Assembly (NCBI RefSeq): GCF_041080675.1
Contig: NZ_CP163520.1
Location: forward strand, 868,001 to 932,000
Source: Streptomyces sp. cg36
Lineage (GTDB): Bacteria > Actinomycetota > Actinomycetes > Streptomycetales > Streptomycetaceae
Length of the DNA stretch: 64,000 nucleotides
Direction: 5' to 3'
Numbering within the stretch: position 1 is the first letter of the stretch; each line of letters opens with the position of its first letter. The notes beneath the pieces are model-generated. The model saw only the letters and a program-made list of their open reading frames with translations, was not told the DNA's origin and did not search any database. Shown here one piece after another: positions 25,866 to 34,360 of the stretch. The translations under genes were made by a program, and so were the position numbers.

Positions 25866-27536
25866 ATGCACACCTTGGCCGAGGGCCTGCGGCTTCCCAC
25901 CAATGGGCTCGACTACACCATCCTGGCGATCTACTTCGCCGTGGTCCTGGGCATCGGCTTCGCCGCCCGCGCCAGCGTGCGGACCAGCCTCGACTTCTTC
26001 CTCTCCGGGCGCTCGCTGCCCGCCTGGGTCACCGGCCTGGCCTTCGTCGCCGCCAATCTGGGCGCCACCGAGATCCTCGGCATGGCCGCCACCGGCGCCC
26101 AGTACGGCGTGGCGGTCGTCCACTGGTACTGGATCGGCGCCATCCCCGCCATGGTCTTCCTCGGCCTGGTGATGATGCCGTTCTACTACCGCTCGAAGGT
26201 GCGCTCGGTACCGGAGTTCCTGCTTCAGCGATTCGACAAATCCGCACATCTGCTGAGTTCGGCTCTGTTCGCCTTCGCGGCGATACTCATCGCGGGCGTC
26301 AACCTCTACGCCCTGTCGATCGTCGTCGAGGCGCTCCTCGGCTGGCCGCAGTGGGTGGCGATCGTCGTCGCCGGGCTCTTCGTCCTCGCGTACATCACCG
26401 TCGGCGGGCTCTCCTCGGCGATCTACAACGAAGTGCTCCAGTTCTTCGTGATCCTCGCCGCCCTCATCCCCCTCGTCGTCCTCGGCCTCAAGCGGGTCGG
26501 CGGCTGGGGCGCGCTCAGCGACGACCTGGAGGCGGCGCACGGCCACGACTACCTCACCGCCTGGGGCGGCACCGGCATCGGACAGGCCAATCCGCTCGGC
26601 GCCAACTGGCTGACGATCATCCTCGGGCTCGGCTTCGTCCTCTCCTTCGGCTACTGGACCACCAACTTCGCCGAGGTCCAGCGCGCGCTCTCCGCCAAGA
26701 ACCTCAGCGCGGCCCGGCGCACCCCGCTGATCGCCGCCTTCCCCAAGATCTCCATCGTCTTCCTGGTGATGATCCCGGGCCTGGTGGCCGCCGCCCTGGT
26801 CCCCCGCATCGGCACCCCGGGCTCCGATCTCACGTACAACGACGCCATCCCGTACCTGATGCAGGAGCTGCTGCCCAACGGTGTGCTCGGCATCGCCGTG
26901 ACCGGGCTGCTCGCCGCCTTCATGGCGGGGATGGCCGCCAACGTGTCGTCCTTCAACACCGTGTTCACCTACGACATCTGGTCGAAGTACGTGCGCAAGG
27001 ACCGGCCGGACGCCTACTACCTGCGCTTCGGCCGGCTGATCACCGCGATCGGCGTCCTGGCCTCGATCGGCACCGCGTTCATCGCGTCCAGCTTCTCCAA
27101 CATCATGGGCTACCTCCAGACGCTGTTCTCCTTCTTCAACGTGCCGATGTTCGTGGTCTTCGTGATCGGCATGTTCTGGAAGCGCGCCTCGGTGAAGTCC
27201 GGCGTGTGGGGGCTGCTCGCGGGCACCACGGCCGCGATGGTCAACTACTTCTGGATCTACAAGCAGGGCGTCGTCTCCATCCCCACCGACCAGGGCGCCA
27301 ACTTCGTCTCCGCGATCGTCGGCTTCGCCGCCGGAGCGCTCGTCATGGTCGTCGTCACCCTCTTCACCGCCCCCAAGCCGGAGGCGGAGCTCGCGGGCCT
27401 GGTGTACGGGACGACCGCGCCCGGCATCGAGGAGCCGCCCGCCGAGGGCGACGGCGCCTGGTACCGCAGGCCCGCCCTCCTCGGCTGGGGAGCGGTCGTC
27501 CTCGCCGCGCTCTGCTACCTGCCCTACTCGCTCTGA
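25866..27536 (+). CDS. sodium:solute symporter (SSS family)
   Basis: A 556-residue polytopic membrane protein of the LeuT-fold SSS family with about 14 hydrophobic segments. The first half begins DYTILAIYFAVVLGIGF and contains the family motif SGRSLPAWVTGLAFVAANLGATE; GGLSSAIYNEVLQFF is also typical. It uses the sodium gradient to import a sugar, organic acid or similar solute. The start at 25866 has only a weak upstream GAAGCGAG. A small two-helix membrane protein follows after 15 bp and may be an accessory subunit. The promoter region is shared with the peptide/methyltransferase pair. Confidence 0.9.
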   Translation: MHTLAEGLRLPTNGLDYTILAIYFAVVLGIGFAARASVRTSLDFFLSGRSLPAWVTGLAFVAANLGATEILGMAATGAQYGVAVVHWYWIGAIPAMVFLGLVMMPFYYRSKVRSVPEFLLQRFDKSAHLLSSALFAFAAILIAGVNLYALSIVVEALLGWPQWVAIVVAGLFVLAYITVGGLSSAIYNEVLQFFVILAALIPLVVLGLKRVGGWGALSDDLEAAHGHDYLTAWGGTGIGQANPLGANWLTIILGLGFVLSFGYWTTNFAEVQRALSAKNLSAARRTPLIAAFPKISIVFLVMIPGLVAAALVPRIGTPGSDLTYNDAIPYLMQELLPNGVLGIAVTGLLAAFMAGMAANVSSFNTVFTYDIWSKYVRKDRPDAYYLRFGRLITAIGVLASIGTAFIASSFSNIMGYLQTLFSFFNVPMFVVFVIGMFWKRASVKSGVWGLLAGTTAAMVNYFWIYKQGVVSIPTDQGANFVSAIVGFAAGALVMVVVTLFTAPKPEAELAGLVYGTTAPGIEEPPAEGDGAWYRRPALLGWGAVVLAALCYLPYSL

Positions 27537-27551
27537 CCGGAGGCCCGGAAC

Positions 27552-27848
27552 ATGTCCGAACTGCAACGCGAAGTCTCCGAGCTGGAGAAGAAGTCCGCCA
27601 CGGCCGCCCGGCTCTTCGACATCCGCCGGATCATCGGCGGCCTGTTCACCCTGTACGGAGTGATCGTCACCATCGCCGGGCTGACCGCCTCGGACGCCGA
27701 TCTGGACAAGGCGCAGGGCGTCAACATCAACCTCTGGACGGGGCTCGCCATGCTCGCCCTCGGCCTGTTCTTCCTGGTCTGGCTGTGGCTGCGGCCCCTG
27801 AACCCGCCCGCCGCCGGGGACGGCGCCACCGGATCGGAGGGCGCCTAG
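27552..27848 (+). CDS. small two-helix membrane protein, symporter accessory candidate
   Basis: A 98-residue protein: a charged coiled segment (about 1-25), two membrane helices (IIGGLFTLYGVIVTIAGL and LWTGLAMLALGLFFLVWLWL) and an acidic tail. GGAGG precedes the ATG. It follows the symporter by 15 bp on the same strand and is clearly in its operon. Similar small proteins accompany SSS symporters in actinobacteria, but their role is not known to me. Confidence 0.8.
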   Translation: MSELQREVSELEKKSATAARLFDIRRIIGGLFTLYGVIVTIAGLTASDADLDKAQGVNINLWTGLAMLALGLFFLVWLWLRPLNPPAAGDGATGSEGA

Positions 27849-28027
27849 GCACACCGGGAGGACGCCCGCCGGGAACCGGGGCCGACCGGTTCTCGCGGCG
27901 GCCTCCGGTAAACCCGCTTCCCGCTTCCGGTCACATTCACCGGCCCGATTCCGTCATGGAAGTGATCGCGAAAGCCGGCCGGTGCGGTTCCGGGGGCACA
28001 CGCAGAACGAGGAAGTAGGGAAGAACC

Positions 28028-29344
28028 ATGACCACGAGCGCTCTCGCCGAACTGCGTTCCCAGGTGCGCGGCCGCGTACTGCTCACCGGTGACGACGGCT
28101 TCGACCAGGCACGACAGCCGTGGAACCTCTCCGTCCAGCAGCCGGTGTCGGCCGTGGTCGAGGCCGCCGACGCCGACGACGTCTCCGCCGTCGTGCAGTA
28201 CGCCGCGTCCGCCGGTCTCGTCGTCGCGCCCCAGCCGGGCGGCCGGGGCGCCAGCGGTGACGTGGAGGGCGTGGTGCTGCTGCGCACCGGCAAGCTGGAC
28301 GAGCTGCACGTGGACGCGGCGGCGCGCACCGCGCGCGTCGGCGCCGGTGTGCTCGCCGGGCAGGTCCAGGAGATCGCCGGCCCGCTCGGCCTGACCGGTC
28401 TGCCGGGCAGCTCCCCGCTGGTCAACGTGGTCGGCTACACCCTCGGCGGCGGGCTCAGCTGGTTCGGCCGCAAGTGGGGCTGGGCCGCCGACAGCGTCAC
28501 CGCCTTCGAGGTGGTCACCGCCGACGGCGCCCAGGCCCGGGTGACCGCCGACTCCGACGCCGACCTCTTCTGGGCGCTGCGCGGCGGCAGCGGCGACTAC
28601 GCGCTGGTCACCGCCATCGAGTACGACCTGCACCCCGCGCCCACCCTGTTCGGCGGCCGGGTGGTCTGGCACGGCAGCCAGGCGCCGCGCGTCCTGGAGG
28701 CGTTCCGCGAGATCACCGCCGCCGCCCCGGACGAGCTGACCGCCTGGATCAATGTGCTCCAGATCCCCAACGGGCCCCACCTGGTCACCGTGGACAGCAC
28801 CTTCCTGGGCGAGGAGGCCGAGGGCCGGGAGCTGCTGCGGGCGCTGGACGCCATCGAGGGCGCCAACACCGACACCCGCAAGGTGCTGCCGATCGCCGAG
28901 CTGGGCGAGATCACCGGCGAGCCGACCGAGCCCGGTCCGAGCGCCACCCGCGCCGAGCTGCTGACCGACCTGGACGACAAGGTCGTCGCGGCGCTGCTCG
29001 CGGAGCCCATCGACCCGCTCTTCGGTGTGCACATCCGCCACCTCGGCGGCGCCTTCGCGCAGCCGACCGAGAACCCGCAGGGCCCGCTGACCGAGCCCTA
29101 CACGCTCTCCATGTTCGGCGTGCCGTTCTCGCCGGAGCGCGGCGCCGCCATCACGGAGCGCCAGGAGGCGCTGGTGCAGTCGCTCGGCTCGTACGTCAGC
29201 GGCCGCAAGCCCTACACCTACCTCTCCCCCGGCGACTCGGCCTCGGACGCCTTCGGCCCCGAGGCTCTGGCCCGGCTGCAGCAGATCAAGCGCGACCGCG
29301 ACCCGCGCGGCACCTTCCGCAGCAACTTCCCGGTCCTGGGCTGA
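28028..29344 (+). CDS. FAD-binding oxidoreductase with altered flavin attachment site
   Basis: A 438-residue PCMH-type flavoprotein related to the one at 6783. The covalent-flavin motif reads PGGRGASG instead of GGGHS, so the His is replaced by Arg and FAD is probably held non-covalently. FAD_binding_4 (about 35-165) and a BBE-like tail (RDPRGTFRSNFPVL) are otherwise intact, and GGGLSWFGRKWGW matches the family. No signal peptide. The ATG at 28028 has GTAGGGAAG upstream. It stands alone between the symporter pair and a bidirectional terminator. Substrate unknown. Confidence 0.88.
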   Translation: MTTSALAELRSQVRGRVLLTGDDGFDQARQPWNLSVQQPVSAVVEAADADDVSAVVQYAASAGLVVAPQPGGRGASGDVEGVVLLRTGKLDELHVDAAARTARVGAGVLAGQVQEIAGPLGLTGLPGSSPLVNVVGYTLGGGLSWFGRKWGWAADSVTAFEVVTADGAQARVTADSDADLFWALRGGSGDYALVTAIEYDLHPAPTLFGGRVVWHGSQAPRVLEAFREITAAAPDELTAWINVLQIPNGPHLVTVDSTFLGEEAEGRELLRALDAIEGANTDTRKVLPIAELGEITGEPTEPGPSATRAELLTDLDDKVVAALLAEPIDPLFGVHIRHLGGAFAQPTENPQGPLTEPYTLSMFGVPFSPERGAAITERQEALVQSLGSYVSGRKPYTYLSPGDSASDAFGPEALARLQQIKRDRDPRGTFRSNFPVLG

Positions 29345-29352
29345 GACACCGT

Positions 29353-29390
29353 GCGGCGCCCCTCATGGCCTGGGCCGTGGGGGGCGCCGC
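29353..29390. terminator. bidirectional terminator
   Basis: GCGGCGCCCC (29353-29362) pairs perfectly with 29381-29390 across an 18-nt loop. It fills the gap between converging genes with stops at 29344 and 29412. Confidence 0.65.
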
Positions 29391-29411
29391 GCGCTGTGCG
29401 GGGTCCGGCGG

Positions 29412-30065
29412 TCAGGAGAGCTTGCCGTCGTAGTCCGGGAGCTTGAAGGTGCGCTCGGCGTGCCCGCCGACCAGGTCGGTGGTGTTGTTCCCGAAGTTGG
29501 CGACGATCGTGTAGCCGCGCGCCTCGATCTCCGCGCGCTTCTCCGTCTTGTACGTGCTGACCTCGTGGAAGAGGTCCGGCAGATCCCGCACGTACAGACC
29601 GGTGACCGGGTAGCCGACCGCCTTGAGGTTGTAGGCGGTGAGGGACTCGATGATGCCCGGGCGGGCCGTGACGAAGAAGACGGCGACGCCCTGGGCGCTG
29701 GCCTCGCGCACCATGTCCCGCATGGACTTGATGGCGGGGGTGGGGAACGTCCAGAAGTAGTGGAAGTCCGTCTCCAGCGAGGTGTTGTCGATGTCGAGGA
29801 CGATCGCCGGCTTCTCCCCGGCCGGGGACGCGGCCAGGCGCTCCTTCAGATAGGGGCGGGCGACGTCCACGACGCGCTGCACATCGCGCTGCCAGACCGT
29901 GTAGTCGATGCCCTTGAGCGCCGCGCTGCCGCCGGTGGCGGCGGACGCCGCGACGGAGGGTGCGGCGGCGGGCGCGGCCTGGGAGGCGGTCGGCACGGCG
30001 ATGAGGGCGGTGGCCGCGGCGGCCACGGTGAGGGCCGTGCGCGTCGTCCAAGCGGTGCGGTGCAT
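29412..30065 (-). CDS. secreted HAD-type acid phosphatase (class B-like)
   Basis: A 217-residue exported hydrolase. A Sec signal peptide ends near ASQAAPA (about residue 30). The HAD motif I VLDIDNTSLETD supplies the nucleophilic and acid Asp; motif II is in FFVTARP and the last motif in IVANFGNNTTDLVGG. The enzyme should release phosphate from organic phosphates outside the cell. AGAGGAG precedes the ATG at 30065 with somewhat long spacing; the longer frame is Arg/Pro-rich and unlikely. No Pho-box was identified. Confidence 0.9.
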   Translation of the reverse strand: MHRTAWTTRTALTVAAAATALIAVPTASQAAPAAAPSVAASAATGGSAALKGIDYTVWQRDVQRVVDVARPYLKERLAASPAGEKPAIVLDIDNTSLETDFHYFWTFPTPAIKSMRDMVREASAQGVAVFFVTARPGIIESLTAYNLKAVGYPVTGLYVRDLPDLFHEVSTYKTEKRAEIEARGYTIVANFGNNTTDLVGGHAERTFKLPDYDGKLS

Positions 30066-30383
30066 GGGGGTTGGGGCTCCTCTGGGGGCGAAGGGCAGGG
30101 CGCCGCCGGGCCGTGGCGGACGGCGTCGGCGGCACCGGATTGGCATGCGCACGGCCAAGAATGATCAGCGGGTGGCTCAATGTCTACTGGTCGGTAGGAA
30201 ACTCCTCGTTGACGCGCGATGAATCCCCGTCGCCCCCACCCTCACCCCATGTGACCGCGGGACCGGCTGGACGGGCGGGAATTTATTTGGCAACCTCAAC
30301 TGTTGGCTTATACATCGAGCTCGTCCCGAGCCCGTCCACCCCGGCGCGCACCGACCCGTACGCGCTCCCAGCAGCGAGGCACC
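30066..30383. other. divergent promoter region of phosphatase and aldehyde dehydrogenase
   Basis: No gene is supported in these 318 bp. A short imperfect palindrome CTACTGGTCGGTAG (30184-30197) resembles TetR-type sites, and an AT-rich block at 30278-30315 probably holds the promoter of the aldehyde dehydrogenase. I cannot name a regulator. Confidence 0.4.
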
Positions 30384-31700
30384 ATGAACACCACCCCGGA
30401 GCAGCCCGCCGACACCGTCGCCCGGCTGCGCGCCACCTTCCGCACCGGCCGCACCAAGCCCGTCGAGTGGCGCACCGCGCAGCTGCGCCGACTGCGCGCC
30501 ATGCTCACCGAGCGTGGCGCGGAGCTGGTGGAATCCCTCCACACGGATCTGGGCAAGAGCCCGGCCGAGGTCCAGCGCACCGAGATCGGCTTCGCCGTCC
30601 GGGAGATCGACCACACGCTGGAACACCTCGATGCCTGGCTGCGGCCCGAGCCCGCGCCCGTACCGGAGTTCCTCGGCGACGCCACCGCGTGGACGGTGCA
30701 CGAACCGCTGGGTGTCGTCCTGGTCATCGCGCCCTGGAACTATCCGGCGCAGCTGCTGCTCACCCCCGTCGTCGGCGCGCTGGCCGCCGGGAACGCGGTG
30801 GTCGCCAAGCCCAGCGAGATGGCCCCGGCCACCTCCGCCGTACTGGCGCGGCTGCTGCGCGAGTACCTCGACCCGGAGGCCGTCGCGGTGGTGGAAGGCG
30901 GCGTCGCGGAGACCACGGCGCTGCTGGCCGAGCGGTTCGACCACATCTTCTACACCGGCAACGGCGCGGTCGGCCGGATCGTCATGACCGCCGCCGCCCG
31001 CCACCTCACCCCCGTCACCCTCGAACTGGGCGGCAAGTCACCGGTGTTCGTCGACGGCGACGCCGACATCGAGACGGTCGCGGCCCGGCTGGCGGCGGGC
31101 AAGTTCCTCAACGCGGGCCAGACCTGTGTCGCGCCCGACTACGTCCTCACCGACCCGCGCACGGCCCGCGCCCTCGAACCCGCCCTGGCCCGCGCCGTGG
31201 AGGCGCTCTACGGAGCCGACCCGCAGTCCAGCGCCGAGTACGGCCGGATCGTCAACGAGCGCCACTTCGACCGGCTGAGCGCGCTGCTCGGCTCCGGCCG
31301 CGTGGTGACCGGCGGCCGGGGCGACCGCGCCACCAAGTACCTCGCCCCGACCGTCCTCGCCGACGTCGACCCCGCCTCCCCCGTGATGAGCGAGGAGATC
31401 TTCGGCCCGATCCTGCCCGTCGTCACGGTGGACGGGCTGGACGAGGCCATCGACTTCATCAACGACCGCGACAAGCCGCTGGCCCTGTACGCCTTCACCG
31501 AGTCCGCCACCACCAAGGCGCGGCTGGCGGCGGAGACCTCCTCCGGCGGCCTCGGACTCGGCCTGCCGCTGGCCCATCTGACCGTGTCCGACCTGCCGTT
31601 CGGCGGCGTCGGGGAGAGCGGCATGGGCAGCTACCACGGCCGCTACTCGATCGAGACGTTCAGCCACCGCAAGGCCGTACTGGAGAAGCCGCTCGGCTAG
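30384..31700 (+). CDS. aldehyde dehydrogenase
   Basis: A 438-residue NAD(P)-dependent aldehyde dehydrogenase, about 50 residues shorter than class 1/2 enzymes and closer to class 3 (fatty or aromatic aldehyde) types. The Rossmann start APWNYPAQLLLTPVVGA, the general-base Glu in TLELGGKSPVF and the nucleophilic Cys in NAGQTCVAPDYVL are present. AGCGAGG precedes the ATG at 30384. It overlaps the end of the methyltransferase gene on the other strand by 4 bp, so it borders the aminobenzoate cluster; membership is uncertain. Confidence 0.92.
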   Translation: MNTTPEQPADTVARLRATFRTGRTKPVEWRTAQLRRLRAMLTERGAELVESLHTDLGKSPAEVQRTEIGFAVREIDHTLEHLDAWLRPEPAPVPEFLGDATAWTVHEPLGVVLVIAPWNYPAQLLLTPVVGALAAGNAVVAKPSEMAPATSAVLARLLREYLDPEAVAVVEGGVAETTALLAERFDHIFYTGNGAVGRIVMTAAARHLTPVTLELGGKSPVFVDGDADIETVAARLAAGKFLNAGQTCVAPDYVLTDPRTARALEPALARAVEALYGADPQSSAEYGRIVNERHFDRLSALLGSGRVVTGGRGDRATKYLAPTVLADVDPASPVMSEEIFGPILPVVTVDGLDEAIDFINDRDKPLALYAFTESATTKARLAAETSSGGLGLGLPLAHLTVSDLPFGGVGESGMGSYHGRYSIETFSHRKAVLEKPLG

Positions 31701-32713
31701 TGCTTCGGCGTGGCGACGACGAGGTGGGTTTCCAGGGGCAGCGGACGGATGTCCGCCACGGTGAAGCCCGCCTTGTCGAGCAGGGCGCGGTACTGCGTCT
31801 CGTCCCGTTCCCGGCCGCCGCCCAGCACCACGAGCATGTGCATGTTGTAGCCCTCGGCGAGCGACGAACCGGCGTCCTTGCCGAGGACGCGCTCCACGAT
31901 CACCAGCCGCGCGTCCGGGCCCATCGCCAGCCGGCAGTTGGTGAGGATCTGCCGGCACGCCTCGTCGTCGAAGCAGTGCAGGATGCGCGAGAGCAGATAC
32001 ACGTCACCGCCCCGGGGCACCTCCTCGAAGAAGTTGCCGGGCACCCGCTCGCACCGGTCGGCGTGGTGGGTGGCGATCGGATGGCCGCGCGACTCCTCGA
32101 TGACATGGGGGGCGTCGAACAGGACGGCCCGGGGGCCGGGGTTGTCGTTGAGGATCTCGTGCAGGAGCGCCCCGTGCCCGCCCGCGACGTCCACGATCCT
32201 GCGCGCCGTGGAGAAGTCGAAGGCCCGTCCGACCTCCGCGAAGAACGGGGTGCCCGCGACCATGGCCCGCTCATAGGTCAGCGAGGTCTCCGAGTGCTCC
32301 TGGAGGTAGGGGAAGAGGTCGGCGCCGAACACGTGCGAGAACGCGGAGCCGCCGGTGCGCAGGGAGTGGGTCAGCGCGCCCCAGGCCGGATAGAAGTGCG
32401 AGCCGTAGATCCGGACGTGGTCGCGCATGGAGTCGCGGACGTCGGTCCGCAGGAGTTCGCCGACCGGGGTGAGCGCGTACCCCGTCCGCTCGTCACCGGT
32501 GACCACGTCGAGGCGGGCCAGGAACAGCAGGAGCCGGCCCAGCGCGTCCGGATCGGTCTCGGTCTCCAGGGCGAGCGCACCGGCGGTGGCGCGTCCCGCC
32601 GCCGCGATCTCGTCGATGACACCGAGTTCGGTCGCGATGTACACGGCCTGGGTCTTCCAGAAGCCCGTCATCAGCTCGATCAGCCGACGGCCCGCCGCAT
32701 GCCGCATGCTCAT
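31697..32713 (-). CDS. O-methyltransferase (plant-type, CreN-like)
   Basis: A 338-residue SAM-dependent O-methyltransferase. The N-terminal dimerisation domain (about 1-95, winged helix) is followed by the SAM site DVAGGHGALLHEIL (about 175) and the catalytic His in SRILHCFDDEACRQIL. Such enzymes methylate phenolic hydroxyls. Its ATG overlaps the ligase stop (ATGA), so it is the third gene of an operon hydroxylase-ligase-methyltransferase. In the cremeomycin pathway a methyltransferase acts on 3-amino-2,4-dihydroxybenzoate; a similar job fits here but is inferred from context. Confidence 0.88.
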   Translation of the reverse strand: MSMRHAAGRRLIELMTGFWKTQAVYIATELGVIDEIAAAGRATAGALALETETDPDALGRLLLFLARLDVVTGDERTGYALTPVGELLRTDVRDSMRDHVRIYGSHFYPAWGALTHSLRTGGSAFSHVFGADLFPYLQEHSETSLTYERAMVAGTPFFAEVGRAFDFSTARRIVDVAGGHGALLHEILNDNPGPRAVLFDAPHVIEESRGHPIATHHADRCERVPGNFFEEVPRGGDVYLLSRILHCFDDEACRQILTNCRLAMGPDARLVIVERVLGKDAGSSLAEGYNMHMLVVLGGGRERDETQYRALLDKAGFTVADIRPLPLETHLVVATPKH

Positions 32714-34359
32714 GCTCCCGTCACCGTGCCCGGCTCCCGTCCGGTGGCGACCGGCCGGGGTGGTGACTCCCTCACGATCCGGGCCAGTTCGGGGCGCTGG
32801 ATCTTACGGGTGGAGGTGCGCGGCAGGCCCTCGAAGGGGAACTGCCGGTAGGGGGCCATCGGCGGCAGGTCCTCGGTCGCCATCCGCCAGCGCGCCGGAT
32901 CGAGCGGCTCCTCGCTCCGGGTGGCGACCACGGGGACGGGCTCGCCGTCCGGGCCCGCCACGATGACGACCTCGCGCAGCTCGTCGAGGCGGCCCATCAG
33001 CAGGTCCTCGACGGCGAGGTTGCTGTCCATGGTCTCGATGCGGTCGACCTCGCGGTCCATCAGGTGCAGCAGCCCCCAGCGGTCCAGATAGCCCATGTCG
33101 CCGACGCGCCACCAGCCGTCGTGCAGCTGGCTGCGGAAGCGGTCGTCCTCGCCGAGGTAGGTCAGGATGCGGGTGCGGCTGCGCACTTCCAGATGGCCGG
33201 TGCGGCCGGTGGCCACGCGCCGGCCCGCGTCGTCGACGACCCGCATGGAGATGAAGCCGGGCAGCGGCAGCCCCACACAGCGGGCGTCCGAGCGGTGCGC
33301 GGTGCGCCGGGTGTACCAGCGCCCGGCCATCGGCCCGATCTCCGACTGCCCGTAGAACTGCACGAAGAGCGGGCGCTTGCGGCGGGAGGCGCCGAGCATG
33401 CGCTGGATGGTGCGCGGGTGCATCGCGTCGAAGGTGGCGCCGAAGACCCGGACGCTGGACAGCGGGGCGCCGGGCGCCGCGTCCAACTCCTCCCAGTCGA
33501 CATAGGTGTTGGGGTGGGTCTCGATGTATCCGGGACGGGTCCTGGTGAACAGCGGGCCGATGCGGGCGGGGTCCGGGTCGACGGCGATCACCAGCGGATT
33601 GCCGTGGCCGAGGAACATCGCGAGGCCCTGGTAGAAGCGCGAGTGGACGAAGGTCATGCACAGCGCGGCCGTCTCGCGCTCGCGGATCGGCCAGGCCACG
33701 ATCTGCTGCGGGACCAGCCGGTGCCAGCCCGTCTCGGGGCAGTGCACGGCGAGTTTCGGTATGCCGGTGGTGCCCGAGCTGTGGGTGATCAGGGACGGCT
33801 GGTGCGGGTGGAGGAAGACGGGGTCGCGCCGGGGCGCACCGGCGTGGTCGGCGAGCAGCACGGTGTCCGGGGCCCCGGCGGGCGCCCGCCCGGCCGACAG
33901 CAGGGTCCCGCGCACGACTCCGGCCAACGGCACCTCGCGCAGCGCGCCGGTGAGGGTGTCGGCGTCGGTGAGCAGCCACGGCCGGTCCAGGCGGGTCAGC
34001 AACGCGCCCGCCACGGCGCCGTCCAGGGCCGGGGAGAGCAGGGCGGGGACCGCGCCGATCCGCCCGGCCGCGCAGGCCAGCAGCGCGATGTCGAAGTTGT
34101 CGGTCTTGTAGAGCGCGACCCGTTCGGCGGGCCGGACCCCGGCCGCCCACAGCCGGGCGGCCAGATCGTCTATCTGGGCCGCGAGTTGGCCGACGGTGAA
34201 CTCCGTCCCGCGGTCGGGGGCCCATTGGAGCGGGCGGTCGAGCGTGACGGGTGTGGCGGGGGTGCGGCGGGCCGCGGCGTGGAAGATCTCGCCGATGTAG
34301 AAGCCGTTCCCCCGGGTGACCCGGCGCAGCAGGGTGTGCACGGTGTTCGATCTCCTCAT
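32710..34359 (-). CDS. ANL-superfamily acyl-CoA ligase-like enzyme (CreM-like candidate)
   Basis: A 549-residue adenylate-forming enzyme. The phosphate loop SSGTTGIPK, the adenine motif FYGQSEIG, the ribose Asp in GWWRVGDMGYLDRWG and the C-terminal Lys in RTSTRKIQRPEL are all there. It could activate an aminobenzoate as adenylate or CoA ester. In cremeomycin-type clusters a related ligase (CreM) instead installs the diazo group using nitrite and ATP, which is an alternative here. The ATG at 34359 lies 1 bp after the hydroxylase stop, with GAGG in the end of that gene. Substrate and reaction are inferences. Confidence 0.85.
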   Translation of the reverse strand: MRRSNTVHTLLRRVTRGNGFYIGEIFHAAARRTPATPVTLDRPLQWAPDRGTEFTVGQLAAQIDDLAARLWAAGVRPAERVALYKTDNFDIALLACAAGRIGAVPALLSPALDGAVAGALLTRLDRPWLLTDADTLTGALREVPLAGVVRGTLLSAGRAPAGAPDTVLLADHAGAPRRDPVFLHPHQPSLITHSSGTTGIPKLAVHCPETGWHRLVPQQIVAWPIRERETAALCMTFVHSRFYQGLAMFLGHGNPLVIAVDPDPARIGPLFTRTRPGYIETHPNTYVDWEELDAAPGAPLSSVRVFGATFDAMHPRTIQRMLGASRRKRPLFVQFYGQSEIGPMAGRWYTRRTAHRSDARCVGLPLPGFISMRVVDDAGRRVATGRTGHLEVRSRTRILTYLGEDDRFRSQLHDGWWRVGDMGYLDRWGLLHLMDREVDRIETMDSNLAVEDLLMGRLDELREVVIVAGPDGEPVPVVATRSEEPLDPARWRMATEDLPPMAPYRQFPFEGLPRTSTRKIQRPELARIVRESPPRPVATGREPGTVTGA

Positions 34360-34360
34360 G

